Notes under the pieces: generated by a model
Databases searched by the model: none
What the model was told of the DNA's origin: nothing
What the model saw: the letters and a program-made list of their open reading frames with translations, nothing else
Translations under genes and position numbers: made by a program
From: CALKHQ01 sp050329975
Lineage (GTDB): Bacteria; Pseudomonadota; Alphaproteobacteria; CALKHQ01
Direction: 5' to 3'
Assembly: GCA_050329975.1 (NCBI GenBank)
Contig: JBHJOG010000329.1
Span: 1 to 16,393 of the forward strand
DNA length: 16,393 nt
In this document: positions 6,982-15,347 of the stretch, one piece after another
Layout of the letters: every line of letters starts with the position of its first letter
How positions within the stretch are numbered: position 1 is the stretch's first letter

Positions 6982-9900
6982 TCACGCCGCGCCGAAGCCG
7001 CCTCCCCCCGGTGTGGCGATCTCGAGCACGTCACCCGGCGCGACTGTCATGCCGTCGCACCCGTCGAGCGTTTGAACCGACCCGTCGGACCGGTACACCC
7101 GATTGACTCCGCATTGCCCGGCAGCGCCACCTGCCAGACCGTGCGGCGGGATTCGCCTGTGGCCGGACAGGATAGACGCTTGCATCGCTTCGCAGAAGCG
7201 AATCCGTCGCAACACACCGTCGCCGCCGCGCCAGCGGCCCGCACCGCCGCTGCCGTGCCGGATCTCGAAGCGCTCCAGCACCACCGGAAAGCGCCACTCC
7301 AGCACTTCCGGGTCGGTCAGCCGCGAGTTCGTCATGTGGGTATGCACAGCCGACGCCCCGTCGAAGCCGTCGCCCGCGCCGGCGCCCCCACATAGAGTCT
7401 CATAATACTGATGGTGTCGATTGCCGAATGTCAGATTGTTCATGGTCCCCTGGGCGCCCGCCATCACGCCAAGCGCGGCGTAGAGCGCGTCGGTGACGCA
7501 CTGGCTTGTCTCGACGTTGCCGGCGACCACCGCTGCGGGATAGCGCGGGCTCAGCATCGAGCCCTCGGGCGTCACGATGTCGATCGGCTTCAGGCAGCCC
7601 TCGTTCATCGGAATCGCGTCGTCGACCAGCGTGCGGAAGACGTAGAGCACGGCCGCGCGGCAGACGGCGCGGGGGGCGTTGAAGTTGTCGGGCCGCTGCG
7701 CGGACGATCCGCTGAAGTCGATCCTCGCCCGGCGCGCGTCACGGTCGATGGCGATCGCGACCCGGATCTCGGCGCCGTTGTCCATCGGCAGCGTGAAGCT
7801 GCCGTCCGTGAGCACGTCCAGGACCCGGCGCACCTGCTCCTCGGCATTGTCCTGCACGTGGCCCATATAGGCGCTGACCACAGCCAGGCCGTAGTGCGCC
7901 ACCATCCGCCGCAGCTCCTGGACCCCCTTCTCGCAGGCGGCGACCTGGGCGCGGAGGTCGGCGATGTTCTGGTCGATGTTGCGGGCCGGATGCGGGCCGG
8001 AGGCGAGCAGGTCGCGCATCTCCTGTTCGCGGAACCCGCCGCGGTCGACCAGCAGCTGGTTGTCGATCAGCACCCCCTCGTCCTCGACCGTCCGGCTGTC
8101 GGGCGGCATCGAGCCGGGGGTGAGCCCGCCGACGTCGGCATGGTGGCCGCGGCTGCCGACGAAGAACAGCAGCGCCCCATCCGATTCGTCGAACACCGGC
8201 GTGATCACGGTGATATCCGGCAGGTGGGTGCCGCCGTTGTAGGGCGCGTTCAGCACGTAGACGTCGCCGGGCTTCATCGTCGCCCCGCGTGCGTCCAGCA
8301 CCGCGCGGACGCTCTCCGACATCGAGCCCAGATGCACTGGCATGTGCGGCGCGTTGGCGATCAGCGCCCCGTCGGCGGCGAACAGCGCGCAGGAGAAATC
8401 CAGCCGTTCCTTGATGTTGACCGAATAGGCGGTGTTCTGCAGCGCGACGCCCATCTGCTCGGCGATCGACATGAACAGGTTGTTGAACACCTCCAGCATC
8501 ACCGGGTCGACCGCGGTGCCGACCGCCGCCGTCCGCGCCAGCGCCTCGGTCCGCCGCAGGACCAGGTTGCCGGCGCCGTCCGCCGCGGCCTGCCAGCCGG
8601 CCTCGACGATGGTGGTCGCGGTCTCCTCGACGATGATGGCGGGGCCCGCCACTGTCTCGCCGGGCCCGAGCCGGCTGCGGTGGTGCACCGGCGTCGGCCG
8701 CATCGCACCGTCCACGAACATCGGGACCGTCGTCTCCGGCTTGGCCGCGCGGGGCGGCGGCGGGTCGTCCGCTGCGTCCGCGGGCGGCGCGTCGGTCGAT
8801 CCGATCGCCTCGACCGAGACCGCGTCGACGTTCAGCCGGCGGCCGGCCATGGCGAATCCGTACTGGCGGCGATAGGCGGCCTCGAAGGCCGCGCTCACGG
8901 CGTCGCTGTCGGCGAACGGCACCGCGATGGCGGTGTCGGTGCCCTCGTACTTGACATGCAGCCGCCGCTCCACCGTGATCCGGTGGGCGTCGATCCCCTG
9001 CTCCTCCAGTTCCGCGACCGCCTCGCTCGCCAGGCTGTCGATGCGGGCCCCTGCCGCCTCGCGCGCCTCGGCCAGCGGCGCCTCGATCGTGGCCTCGCGC
9101 AGCGCGCGCACGTCCGCCAGCCCCATCCCATAGGCGGAAAGCACCCCGGCCAGCGGATGGATGAACACCGTGGTCATCCCCAGTGCGTCGGCAACCTGGC
9201 AGGCATGCTGCCCGCCGGCGCCGCCGAAGCAGCCGAGCGCATAGCCGGTGACGTCGTAGCCGCGCTGGATCGAGACCTGCTTGATCGCGTTGGCCATGTT
9301 CTCCACCGCGATGCGCAGGAAGCCCTCGGCCACGGCCTGCGGGCCCCGCACGTCGCCGGTCGCCGCCCGGATCTCGTCGCCCAGCGCGGCGAAGCGCGTC
9401 GCCACCGCCTCGCGGTCCAGCGGTAGGTCGCCGCCGGGCCCGAACACCCTGGGGAAGAAGGCCGGCTGGACGCGGCCGAGCATCAGGTTGGCGTCGGTCA
9501 CCGTCAGCGGGCCGCCGCGCCGGTAGCAGGCGGGTCCCGGGTCGGCGCCGGCGCTGTCGGGGCCGACCCGGTAGCGCGCGCCGTCGAAATGCAGGATCGA
9601 GCCGCCGCCGGCGGCCACGGTGTGGATCCGCATCATCGGCGCCCGCATCCGCACGCCCGCGACCTGGGTCTCGAAGGCGCGCTCGTAGTCCCCGGCATAG
9701 TGGGAGACGTCGGTCGAGGTGCCGCCCATGTCGAAGCCGATCACCTTGGCGAAGCCGGCGCGGCGGGCGGTTTCGGCGATGCCGACCACCCCGCCGGCCG
9801 GCCCGGACAGGATGGCGTCCTTGCCCTGGAACAGCCGGGCGTCGGTCAGGCCGCCGCTGGACTGCATGAACATCAGCCGGCTGCCGCCGAGAGCCGCCGC

Positions 9901-10584
9901 GACCCGGTCGACGTAGCGACGCAGCACCGGCGACAGATAGGCGTCGACCACGGTGGTGTCGCCGCGCGAGACCAGCTTCATCAGCGGGCTGACCTGGTGG
10001 CTGATCGATATCTGAGTGAAACCGGCCGCGTGCGCCAGGCCGGCGACCCGGCGCTCGTGATCGGGATAGCGGTAGCCGTGCATGAACAGGATGGCGACCG
10101 AGCGGAAGCCGGCGGCGTGACCAGCCCGCAAGGCCTCGGCCGCCCCGGCCTCGTCCAGGGGCACCAGCACGTCGCCTTGCGCCGACATCCGCTCGTCGAC
10201 CTCGGCGACCGCGCCATGCAGCAGTTCGGGCAGCACGATATGCCTGGCGAACAGGTCCGGCCGGTTCTGGTAGCCGATCCGCAAGGCGTCGGCAAAGCCG
10301 CGCGTCGTCACCAGCAGCGTCCGGTCGCCTTTGCGCTCGAGCAGCGCGTTGGTGGCGACCGTTGTGCCCATCTTGACCGCGTCGATCGCACTGGCCGGGA
10401 TCGGTGCGTCGCCGTCCAGGCCCAGCAGGGTCCGGATTCCGTGCAGGGCGGCATCGGCGTAGCGCTCGGGATTGTCCGACAGCAGCTTGGCGGTCGCCAG
10501 CGTCCCGTCGGGCCGACGGGCGACGATGTCGGTGAAGGTGCCGCCGCGATCGATCCAGAACTGCCAGCGGCCGTCATCGCCCAT
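6982..10584 (-). CDS. Fused hydantoinase A/B family protein, likely ATP-dependent 5-oxoprolinase
   Basis: 1200-residue cytoplasmic enzyme, the size of eukaryotic-type 5-oxoprolinase, which opens 5-oxo-L-proline to glutamate with ATP. The HyuA half (residues 1 to ~685) has the ASKHA phosphate loops DRGGTFTD (12-19) and FDMGGTSTD (284-292), and the family stretch MGTTVATNALLERKG. The HyuB half starts near residue 691 (VDPVMLEVFNNLFMSIAEQM) and contains NIKERLDFSCALF and PYNGGTHLPD. It ends in the usual glycine-rich tail (TPGGGGFGAA). The two halves, separate genes in many bacteria, are fused here with no break. ATG at 10584 was chosen because the family N-terminus (WQFWIDRGGTFTD) begins there; the frame is open further upstream. 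The Shine-Dalgarno sequence is weak. Hydantoin or acetophenone-carboxylase-like substrates cannot be excluded, but full fusion and length favour 5-oxoprolinase. Confidence 0.93.
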   Translation of the reverse strand: MGDDGRWQFWIDRGGTFTDIVARRPDGTLATAKLLSDNPERYADAALHGIRTLLGLDGDAPIPASAIDAVKMGTTVATNALLERKGDRTLLVTTRGFADALRIGYQNRPDLFARHIVLPELLHGAVAEVDERMSAQGDVLVPLDEAGAAEALRAGHAAGFRSVAILFMHGYRYPDHERRVAGLAHAAGFTQISISHQVSPLMKLVSRGDTTVVDAYLSPVLRRYVDRVAAALGGSRLMFMQSSGGLTDARLFQGKDAILSGPAGGVVGIAETARRAGFAKVIGFDMGGTSTDVSHYAGDYERAFETQVAGVRMRAPMMRIHTVAAGGGSILHFDGARYRVGPDSAGADPGPACYRRGGPLTVTDANLMLGRVQPAFFPRVFGPGGDLPLDREAVATRFAALGDEIRAATGDVRGPQAVAEGFLRIAVENMANAIKQVSIQRGYDVTGYALGCFGGAGGQHACQVADALGMTTVFIHPLAGVLSAYGMGLADVRALREATIEAPLAEAREAAGARIDSLASEAVAELEEQGIDAHRITVERRLHVKYEGTDTAIAVPFADSDAVSAAFEAAYRRQYGFAMAGRRLNVDAVSVEAIGSTDAPPADAADDPPPPRAAKPETTVPMFVDGAMRPTPVHHRSRLGPGETVAGPAIIVEETATTIVEAGWQAAADGAGNLVLRRTEALARTAAVGTAVDPVMLEVFNNLFMSIAEQMGVALQNTAYSVNIKERLDFSCALFAADGALIANAPHMPVHLGSMSESVRAVLDARGATMKPGDVYVLNAPYNGGTHLPDITVITPVFDESDGALLFFVGSRGHHADVGGLTPGSMPPDSRTVEDEGVLIDNQLLVDRGGFREQEMRDLLASGPHPARNIDQNIADLRAQVAACEKGVQELRRMVAHYGLAVVSAYMGHVQDNAEEQVRRVLDVLTDGSFTLPMDNGAEIRVAIAIDRDARRARIDFSGSSAQRPDNFNAPRAVCRAAVLYVFRTLVDDAIPMNEGCLKPIDIVTPEGSMLSPRYPAAVVAGNVETSQCVTDALYAALGVMAGAQGTMNNLTFGNRHHQYYETLCGGAGAGDGFDGASAVHTHMTNSRLTDPEVLEWRFPVVLERFEIRHGSGGAGRWRGGDGVLRRIRFCEAMQASILSGHRRIPPHGLAGGAAGQCGVNRVYRSDGSVQTLDGCDGMTVAPGDVLEIATPGGGGFGAA

Positions 10585-10634
10585 GGTACGTGCTTTTCGT
10601 GGTGGCTGCCGATACGGCGCGCAGGGTGCCGGAA

Positions 10635-10667
10635 GCTGGTATATCAGCACCCGGCCGGCCGCGTGAA
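10635..10667 (-). promoter_or_regulatory. Candidate promoter with overlapping palindromic operator, upstream of 5-oxoprolinase
   Basis: The divergent spacer between the 5-oxoprolinase and PAP2 genes is about 130 bases. On the minus strand TTCACG (10667-10662), 18 bases and TATACC (10643-10638) give a sigma-70-like promoter. The -10 box lies inside the near-palindrome GCTGGTATATCAGC (10635-10648), which resembles a GntR-type operator (TGGT..ACCA-like). GGGTGC / GCACCC arms flank it. No regulator gene is in the window. Both motif matches are imperfect. Confidence 0.25.
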
Positions 10668-10717
10668 CCGGCCTGCTGAAACCTTTGCCCGATGGCGGCG
10701 TTGGCGATCCGGACCTG

Positions 10718-11611
10718 GTGACTGATACCGAACTCACATTCGTTGCGCTCGGGCTGGCCGCGCTGGCCGTGCTCGCCGCGTGGGCCGTCGGGCTGCTGCT
10801 GGCTCGGCTGTGGCGCGCTGCGGCCAGCCACCTGCCGGCGACGCTCGGCCGGGTGGCGGAACAGCGCCACCTGGCGCGGGTGCGCGACGGCGCCCGCGAC
10901 CGGTTTCCGGTGACCTACCGGTTTCTCGCCGACCGTCTCCGCACCGATCGGTTCACTGGCCTGCCCCTGACCCTCGTCGTTGCCGCCGCCGCCTATCTCG
11001 CCGCGCTGCTCGGGGGGCTGGTCGAGGAGCTGCTCGAGGCCGACGAGATCGGCGCGGTCGATGCGGCGATCAACGATGCCTTCGCATCTTACCGGGTCTC
11101 GCCCCTGATCGAGATCGTGCGCTGGTTCACCAACCTCGGCGATAGCGCCGCGGTGACCGCGGTCGCCTTCGTCGTCACCGGCTTCCTGTGGGTGTTCGGC
11201 GGCCGGCGGATCATCCTGCCGCTGTGGGTGACGGTGCTGGGTGCGATTCTGTCGACCTGGGCGGGCAAGTTCGCCTTCGACCGGCCGCGGCCCGATTTCG
11301 TCACCGGGGTCACGGCGCTCTCGGCCTCCTTCCCCAGCGCCCACGCCACCGGCGCAATCGCGGTCTACGGCTTCATTGCCTACGTGATCGCCCGTGGCCT
11401 GCGCAGCGGCCGGGCGCGGTTCGAGATCCTGTTCTGGAGCGGCGCGCTGATCGCGGTCATCGCCCTGAGCCGGATGTTCCTCAGCGTCCACTTCGCCAGT
11501 GACGTCGCGGCCGGACTGCTGGTCGGCGGGTTCTGGCTGCTGGCCGGCATCGCGCTGACCGAGCTGCGGCGGCGCGGCGAGCCCTGGGCGCCTCGCCCCG
11601 GTGCGGATTGA
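10718..11611 (+). CDS. PAP2-family membrane phosphatase
   Basis: 297-residue integral membrane protein with about six hydrophobic segments. The phosphatidic-acid phosphatase type 2 signature is complete: K-x6-RP (KFAFDRPRP, residues 184-192), PSAH (206-209) and SR-x5-H-x3-D (SRMFLSVHFASD, 251-262). The catalytic histidines are H209 and H258. Family members hydrolyse phosphate from lipid carriers such as undecaprenyl pyrophosphate, phosphatidate or lipid A at the outer face of the inner membrane; the substrate here is not determinable. The N-terminal ~90 residues (one membrane segment plus a basic loop) precede the core domain. The start is uncertain: GTG at 10718 is used, TTG at 10685 is in frame, and there is no good Shine-Dalgarno sequence. 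The TerB/J-domain gene follows 72 bases downstream. Confidence 0.9.
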   Translation: MTDTELTFVALGLAALAVLAAWAVGLLLARLWRAAASHLPATLGRVAEQRHLARVRDGARDRFPVTYRFLADRLRTDRFTGLPLTLVVAAAAYLAALLGGLVEELLEADEIGAVDAAINDAFASYRVSPLIEIVRWFTNLGDSAAVTAVAFVVTGFLWVFGGRRIILPLWVTVLGAILSTWAGKFAFDRPRPDFVTGVTALSASFPSAHATGAIAVYGFIAYVIARGLRSGRARFEILFWSGALIAVIALSRMFLSVHFASDVAAGLLVGGFWLLAGIALTELRRRGEPWAPRPGAD

Positions 11612-11683
11612 CAGCTCGGACGCCTGCATGATTCATAGGCCGGTGCGGGGAGACCCGACCGAACTGCGAGAGACCGCGCCTCC

Positions 11684-12478
11684 GTGTCGATCTGGGGCAA
11701 ATTATTTGGCGCCGCCGCAGGCTTTGCCGTTGGCGGCCCCCTGGGCGCGCTGATCGGCGGGCTGGCCGGCCACGTCGCCGACGGCCTGCAGCGCGTGCCG
11801 CGGAACCGTGCCGTCGGCGATCGACGCTATGGCGACACCGACACCCCCGCCGACCCGGGCGTCGGGTTTGACATGCGCTCGGCCCAGAAGCCGGTGGCCT
11901 TCACCATCGCGGTGATCGCGCTCGGCGCCAAGCTGGCGAAGGCCGACGGCCAGGTGACCAAGGACGAGGTCGCCGCCTTCAAGCAGATCTTCCACGTCCC
12001 GCCCGACGAGGCGCGCAACGTCGGCCGCCTGTTCAACCTCGCCCGGCGCGACGCCCGCGGCTACGAGCCCTATGCGCGCCAGATCGCCCGGATGTTCCAC
12101 GACAATCCCGCCGTGCTGGAGGAACTGCTGAACGCGCTGTTCCACATCGCCATGGCCGACGGCAAGGTGGGTGACGAGGAGATGATCTTCCTGTTCTCGG
12201 TCAGCACCATCTTCGGCTTCGACCGGCGGCGCTTCGACCGGATCCGCGCCTCCTGGCTGGGTGCTCCCTCCGACGACCCCTATGCGGTGCTCGGCCTCGA
12301 GCCGTCGGCGACCGACGCCGAGGTCAAGGCGACCCATCGCCGGCTGGTTCGCGAGAACCATCCCGACTCGCTGGTCGCCCAGGGCATGCCGGAGGACTTC
12401 GTCGCGCTTGCCAACGAAACCCTCGCCAAGATCAACGACGCCCACGACCGGATCCGCAAGCAGCGTGGCCTGAGCTGA
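11684..12478 (+). CDS. DjlA-like TerB/J-domain co-chaperone
   Basis: 264-residue protein. The N-terminus (LFGAAAGFAVGGPLGALIGG) is glycine-rich and hydrophobic, like the membrane-associating segment of DjlA. Residues ~65-185 form a TerB-like helical domain with the paired acidic motifs KADGQVTKDE and MADGKVGDEE. Residues ~198-264 form a J domain (DPYAVLGLEPSATDAEV) with the DnaK-stimulating HPD tripeptide at 226-228, so it should stimulate the ATPase of DnaK at or near the membrane. The start is GTG at 11684, with only a weak purine-rich stretch ahead. The short linker and C-terminal J domain match the alphaproteobacterial DjlA type. Its stop is followed at once by a repeat-rich spacer leading to the ABC-F gene. 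Confidence 0.9.
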   Translation: MSIWGKLFGAAAGFAVGGPLGALIGGLAGHVADGLQRVPRNRAVGDRRYGDTDTPADPGVGFDMRSAQKPVAFTIAVIALGAKLAKADGQVTKDEVAAFKQIFHVPPDEARNVGRLFNLARRDARGYEPYARQIARMFHDNPAVLEELLNALFHIAMADGKVGDEEMIFLFSVSTIFGFDRRRFDRIRASWLGAPSDDPYAVLGLEPSATDAEVKATHRRLVRENHPDSLVAQGMPEDFVALANETLAKINDAHDRIRKQRGLS

Positions 12479-12482
12479 GGAT

Positions 12483-12530
12483 GCGACGCCGCGTTGGGGC
12501 GACGCCACGTCGAGGCGACGCCGCGTCGCG
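12483..12530 (+). repeat. Tandem 16-bp repeat, three copies
   Basis: Three head-to-tail 16-base units begin at 12483, 12499 and 12515, each opening with GCGACGCC followed by (G/A)CGT. Each unit is itself nearly self-complementary (GCGACG facing CGTCGC in the third), so each could form a small stem or bind a dimeric protein. The array starts 5 bases after the J-domain gene stop. There are no unique spacers, so it is not a CRISPR array. Confidence 0.7.
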
Positions 12531-12531
12531 C

Positions 12532-12585
12532 CATGCCGCGGTAGGCATGCGACGTTCCCGGCCTGGACGGCGCGCCCATCCAGGC
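12532..12585 (+). promoter_or_regulatory. Two consecutive hairpins in the leader of the ABC-F gene
   Basis: The first stem is CATGCC / GGCATG (12532-12537 with 12544-12549). It can be lengthened by GTCGC / GCGAC outside a 3-base bulge. The second stem is GCCTGGA / TCCAGGC (12561-12567 with 12579-12585) around an 11-base loop. Neither is followed by a T tract. They could terminate the upstream transcript with factor help, or fold as the leader of the downstream mRNA, whose ATG is 39 bases further on. Confidence 0.4.
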
Positions 12586-12624
12586 ACTACATGCCCTGAC
12601 ACATTGTCCGCTGGAGCCTGACCG

Positions 12625-14454
12625 ATGGCGCAGCCGCCGCTTCTGTCCCTTCGCCAGGTCTCGCTGACTCTCGGCGGCAACCGGCTGTTCGCCGATGTCG
12701 ACTTGCACCTGCAGCCCGGCGACAAGGCGGCGCTGGTCGGCCGCAACGGGGCCGGGAAGACGACCCTGTTCAGGCTGCTGACCGGCGAGGTCGCCCCGGA
12801 CACCGGCTCGCGCTTCGCCCAGCCGGCGATCCGCATCGGCGCGCTCGCCCAGGAGCCGCCGTCCCCGGGGGAGGAGACGATCGCGGCCTATGCCGGCGCC
12901 ACCCGCAGTACGGCGCCGCACGAGGTCGAGGCCGCCCTGCACGGGCTGGGGCTCGATCCCGAACGCCCGGCGAGGACGCTGTCCGGCGGCGAGCTCAGGC
13001 GCGCCGCGCTGGCCCGCGCCCTGGTCGAGGGCGAGCACGTGCTCCTCCTCGACGAGCCGACCAACCATCTCGACATCCCGACCATCGAGTGGCTGGAGGG
13101 CACGCTGCGCGCCTATCGCGGGGCGCTGCTGGTAGTCAGCCACGACCGCGCCTTCCTGCGCACGGTCACCAACCGGATGGTCTGGATCGACAGCAACCAG
13201 CTGTTCGCCACCGGCCGCGGCTTCGCCGCCTTCGATGAGTGGCAGGAGGAGATCGAGGCGACGCGCGAGGCCGAGGCGGCGCGGGTCGACCAGTATCTGA
13301 AGGCCGAGGAGCGCTACCGGCTGCGCGGCGTGACTGCCCGCCGCAAGCGGAACCAGCGCCGGGTCGGGCTGCTGGCCGAGCTGCGGGCGGCTGTGGCGGC
13401 GCGGCGCAGCGGGCTCGCCGACCGGACCGCGATCGCGGCGACGACCACCGGCTCCGGCGCCAGGGTCATCGTCGAGGCCAAGGGTCTGGCCAAGCGGTTC
13501 GCCGCGACCGACGGCGGTGAGACCGTCATCGCCGACGGCTTCTCCACCCGCATCCTGCGCGGGGACCGGGTCGGCGTGATCGGGCCGAACGGCGCCGGCA
13601 AGACCACCCTGATCCGGCTGCTGATCGGCGAGGAGACGCCCGACGCCGGCACGGTGAAGCTGGCCGAGGGGCTGGCGGTCGCCTATTTCGACCAGCGGCG
13701 CGAGCAGCTCGATGCCGGTAAGACGCCCTGGCAGGTGCTGTGCCCCGACGGCGGCGACACCGTGTTCGTCGACGGCCGGCCCAAGCATGTCGTCTCCTAC
13801 CTGAAGGATTACCTGTTCGACGAGCGGGCGGCCCACGCCCGGGTCTCGACCCTGTCCGGCGGCGAGCGGGCGCGCCTGCTGCTCGCCCGCAAACTGGCCG
13901 CGCCCGCCGACCTGCTGGTGCTGGACGAGCCGACCAACGACCTGGACATGGAGACGCTGGACGTGCTGCAGGAGGCGCTGTCGGACTATGCCGGCACACT
14001 GATCCTGGTCAGCCACGACCGCGACTTCCTCGACCGGCTGGTGACCCAGACCATCGCGGTCGAGGGCGGGGGGCGGATCGATGACTATCCCGGTGGCTAC
14101 ACCGACTATCTCGGCCAGCGTCCGACGCGGGCGGTGGTCGAGCGGAACCCGGCACGGCCGAGGCGGGAGGAGCCGCGGCTGCGGCCGGCGCAGGGCAAGC
14201 TCTCCTACAAGGAGCAGCGCGAGCTCGACGAACTGCCGGATCGGATCGCGCGCCTTTCGGCCCGAATCGCGGCGCTGGAGGCGGACATGGCCAATCCGGG
14301 CCTGTTCAGCCGCGACCAGGGCCGCTATCAGCAGCTGGTCCGATCGCTGGCCGATGCCGGCACCGAGCTGGAACGATCCGAAGCGCGCTGGCTCGAGCTC
14401 GAGGAGAAACGCGAGTCGCTGGCGGCGGGGGCGGCTGGCCGGGCCAGCGCCTGA
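12625..14454 (+). CDS. uup: ABC-F family ATPase, Uup type
   Basis: 609-residue soluble protein with two ABC ATPase domains and no membrane segments. First domain: Walker A GRNGAGKTT from residue 39, signature LSGGELRRA, Walker B LLLDEPTNHLD. Second domain: Walker A GPNGAGKTT from residue 320, signature LSGGERARL, Walker B LVLDEPTNDLD. The linker between them (EWQEEIEATREAEAARVDQYLKA) is the ABC-F P-site tRNA interaction motif region. The C-terminal ~85 residues are a charged coiled coil (KLSYKEQRELDELPDRIARL onward), which distinguishes Uup from EttA and is reported to bind DNA. Such proteins act on the ribosome and influence transposon excision. GGAG sits 8 bases before ATG 12625. The stop overlaps the start of the next gene (TGATG), indicating coupled expression. 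Confidence 0.93.
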   Translation: MAQPPLLSLRQVSLTLGGNRLFADVDLHLQPGDKAALVGRNGAGKTTLFRLLTGEVAPDTGSRFAQPAIRIGALAQEPPSPGEETIAAYAGATRSTAPHEVEAALHGLGLDPERPARTLSGGELRRAALARALVEGEHVLLLDEPTNHLDIPTIEWLEGTLRAYRGALLVVSHDRAFLRTVTNRMVWIDSNQLFATGRGFAAFDEWQEEIEATREAEAARVDQYLKAEERYRLRGVTARRKRNQRRVGLLAELRAAVAARRSGLADRTAIAATTTGSGARVIVEAKGLAKRFAATDGGETVIADGFSTRILRGDRVGVIGPNGAGKTTLIRLLIGEETPDAGTVKLAEGLAVAYFDQRREQLDAGKTPWQVLCPDGGDTVFVDGRPKHVVSYLKDYLFDERAAHARVSTLSGGERARLLLARKLAAPADLLVLDEPTNDLDMETLDVLQEALSDYAGTLILVSHDRDFLDRLVTQTIAVEGGGRIDDYPGGYTDYLGQRPTRAVVERNPARPRREEPRLRPAQGKLSYKEQRELDELPDRIARLSARIAALEADMANPGLFSRDQGRYQQLVRSLADAGTELERSEARWLELEEKRESLAAGAAGRASA

Positions 14455-15347
14455 TGCGTCCAGGCGACATCGCGATCCTGATGGGGGTCATCCTGCTCTG
14501 GGGCGGCAGCCTGGCCGTCGCCAAGATCGGTTTCGCCGTCTTTCCGCCGCTGCTGCTGATGACGCTGCGCTTCGGCCTGGTCGCCGTGCTGCTGGCGCCG
14601 TTCTTCCGGTTGCCGCGCAACCGGCTGAAGGATGTGGTGCTGCTGTCGGTGGTCCTCGGCTCCCTGCATTTCGGCGCCATGTTCTACGGCCTGCAGCGGG
14701 TGGAAGCCGGCACCGCCTCGCTGCTGACTCAGGTGCAGGTGCCGTTCTCAGCCCTGCTTGCCGCCGCCTTCCTCGACGACCGGATCGGCTGGCGGCGGGC
14801 GGGCGGCATGATCGTCGCCTTTGCCGGCGTGGTCCTGATCGGCGGTGCGCCCGACCTGACCGAGAATCTGTTCCACGTCGGGCTGATCCTGCTCGCCGCC
14901 CTCGCCTGGGCGTTCGGCGCCTTCCACGTCAAGCGGATGTCGGAGGCGGGCGGGGAGCCGCCCAATGGCCATATGCTGAACGGCTGGATCGCCGTGTTCG
15001 CCGCCCCGCAGATGCTCGCGCTGACCCTGCTGGTCGAGGACGGGCAGTGGGCGGCGCTGACCGCGCCGGACTGGCGCGGCTGGTTGGCCGCCGCCTACAT
15101 GGCGATTGCCGTCGTCATCATCGGTTACGGGCAGTGGTACCGGATGCTCGCCCGTTACTCGCTGACCCAGGTGATGCCGGTGATGCTGCTGGTGCCGGTG
15201 GTCGGCGTCGTCGCCGGCGCGGTGCTGCTCGGCGAGCCGCTGACCTGGCGGGTGCTGGTCGGCGGCGGGCTGGTGATCGCCGGCGTGGGCGTGATCCTGA
15301 TCCGCCGCCCGCGGACCACGCTGCCGATGCCGTCGGCGACCTCATGA
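14454..15347 (+). CDS. EamA/DMT-family membrane transporter
   Basis: 297-residue protein with about ten hydrophobic helices in two repeats, residues ~5-130 and ~145-285. It opens with ILMGVILLWGGSLAVAKIGF, typical of the first EamA helix, and each repeat ends in a glycine-rich helix (IVAFAGVVLIGGAP; LVIAGVGVILIRRP). Family members exchange or export metabolites, amino acids or drugs across the inner membrane; the substrate is unknown. ATG 14454 overlaps the Uup stop codon, so translation is probably coupled and any ribosome binding site lies inside uup. The stop at 15345-15347 abuts the inverted-repeat element directly. Confidence 0.92.
   Translation: MRPGDIAILMGVILLWGGSLAVAKIGFAVFPPLLLMTLRFGLVAVLLAPFFRLPRNRLKDVVLLSVVLGSLHFGAMFYGLQRVEAGTASLLTQVQVPFSALLAAAFLDDRIGWRRAGGMIVAFAGVVLIGGAPDLTENLFHVGLILLAALAWAFGAFHVKRMSEAGGEPPNGHMLNGWIAVFAAPQMLALTLLVEDGQWAALTAPDWRGWLAAAYMAIAVVIIGYGQWYRMLARYSLTQVMPVMLLVPVVGVVAGAVLLGEPLTWRVLVGGGLVIAGVGVILIRRPRTTLPMPSATS

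Noticed and set aside
7411..9426. 671-codon plus-strand frame opposite the 5-oxoprolinase gene, with another at 9589-10725
   Set aside because: Composition is typical of a shadow frame (H, R, D, V, G rich) and no domain is seen. The minus-strand frame has complete HyuA and HyuB motifs.
12483..12530. CRISPR-like repeat
   Set aside because: The three 16-base units are directly adjacent with no spacers, there are no cas genes, and the array is only 48 bases long.
12280..14016. 578-codon minus-strand frame opposite the J-domain and Uup genes
   Set aside because: It spans two unrelated genes and their spacer and lacks any recognisable domain. The plus strand carries both ABC domains intact.
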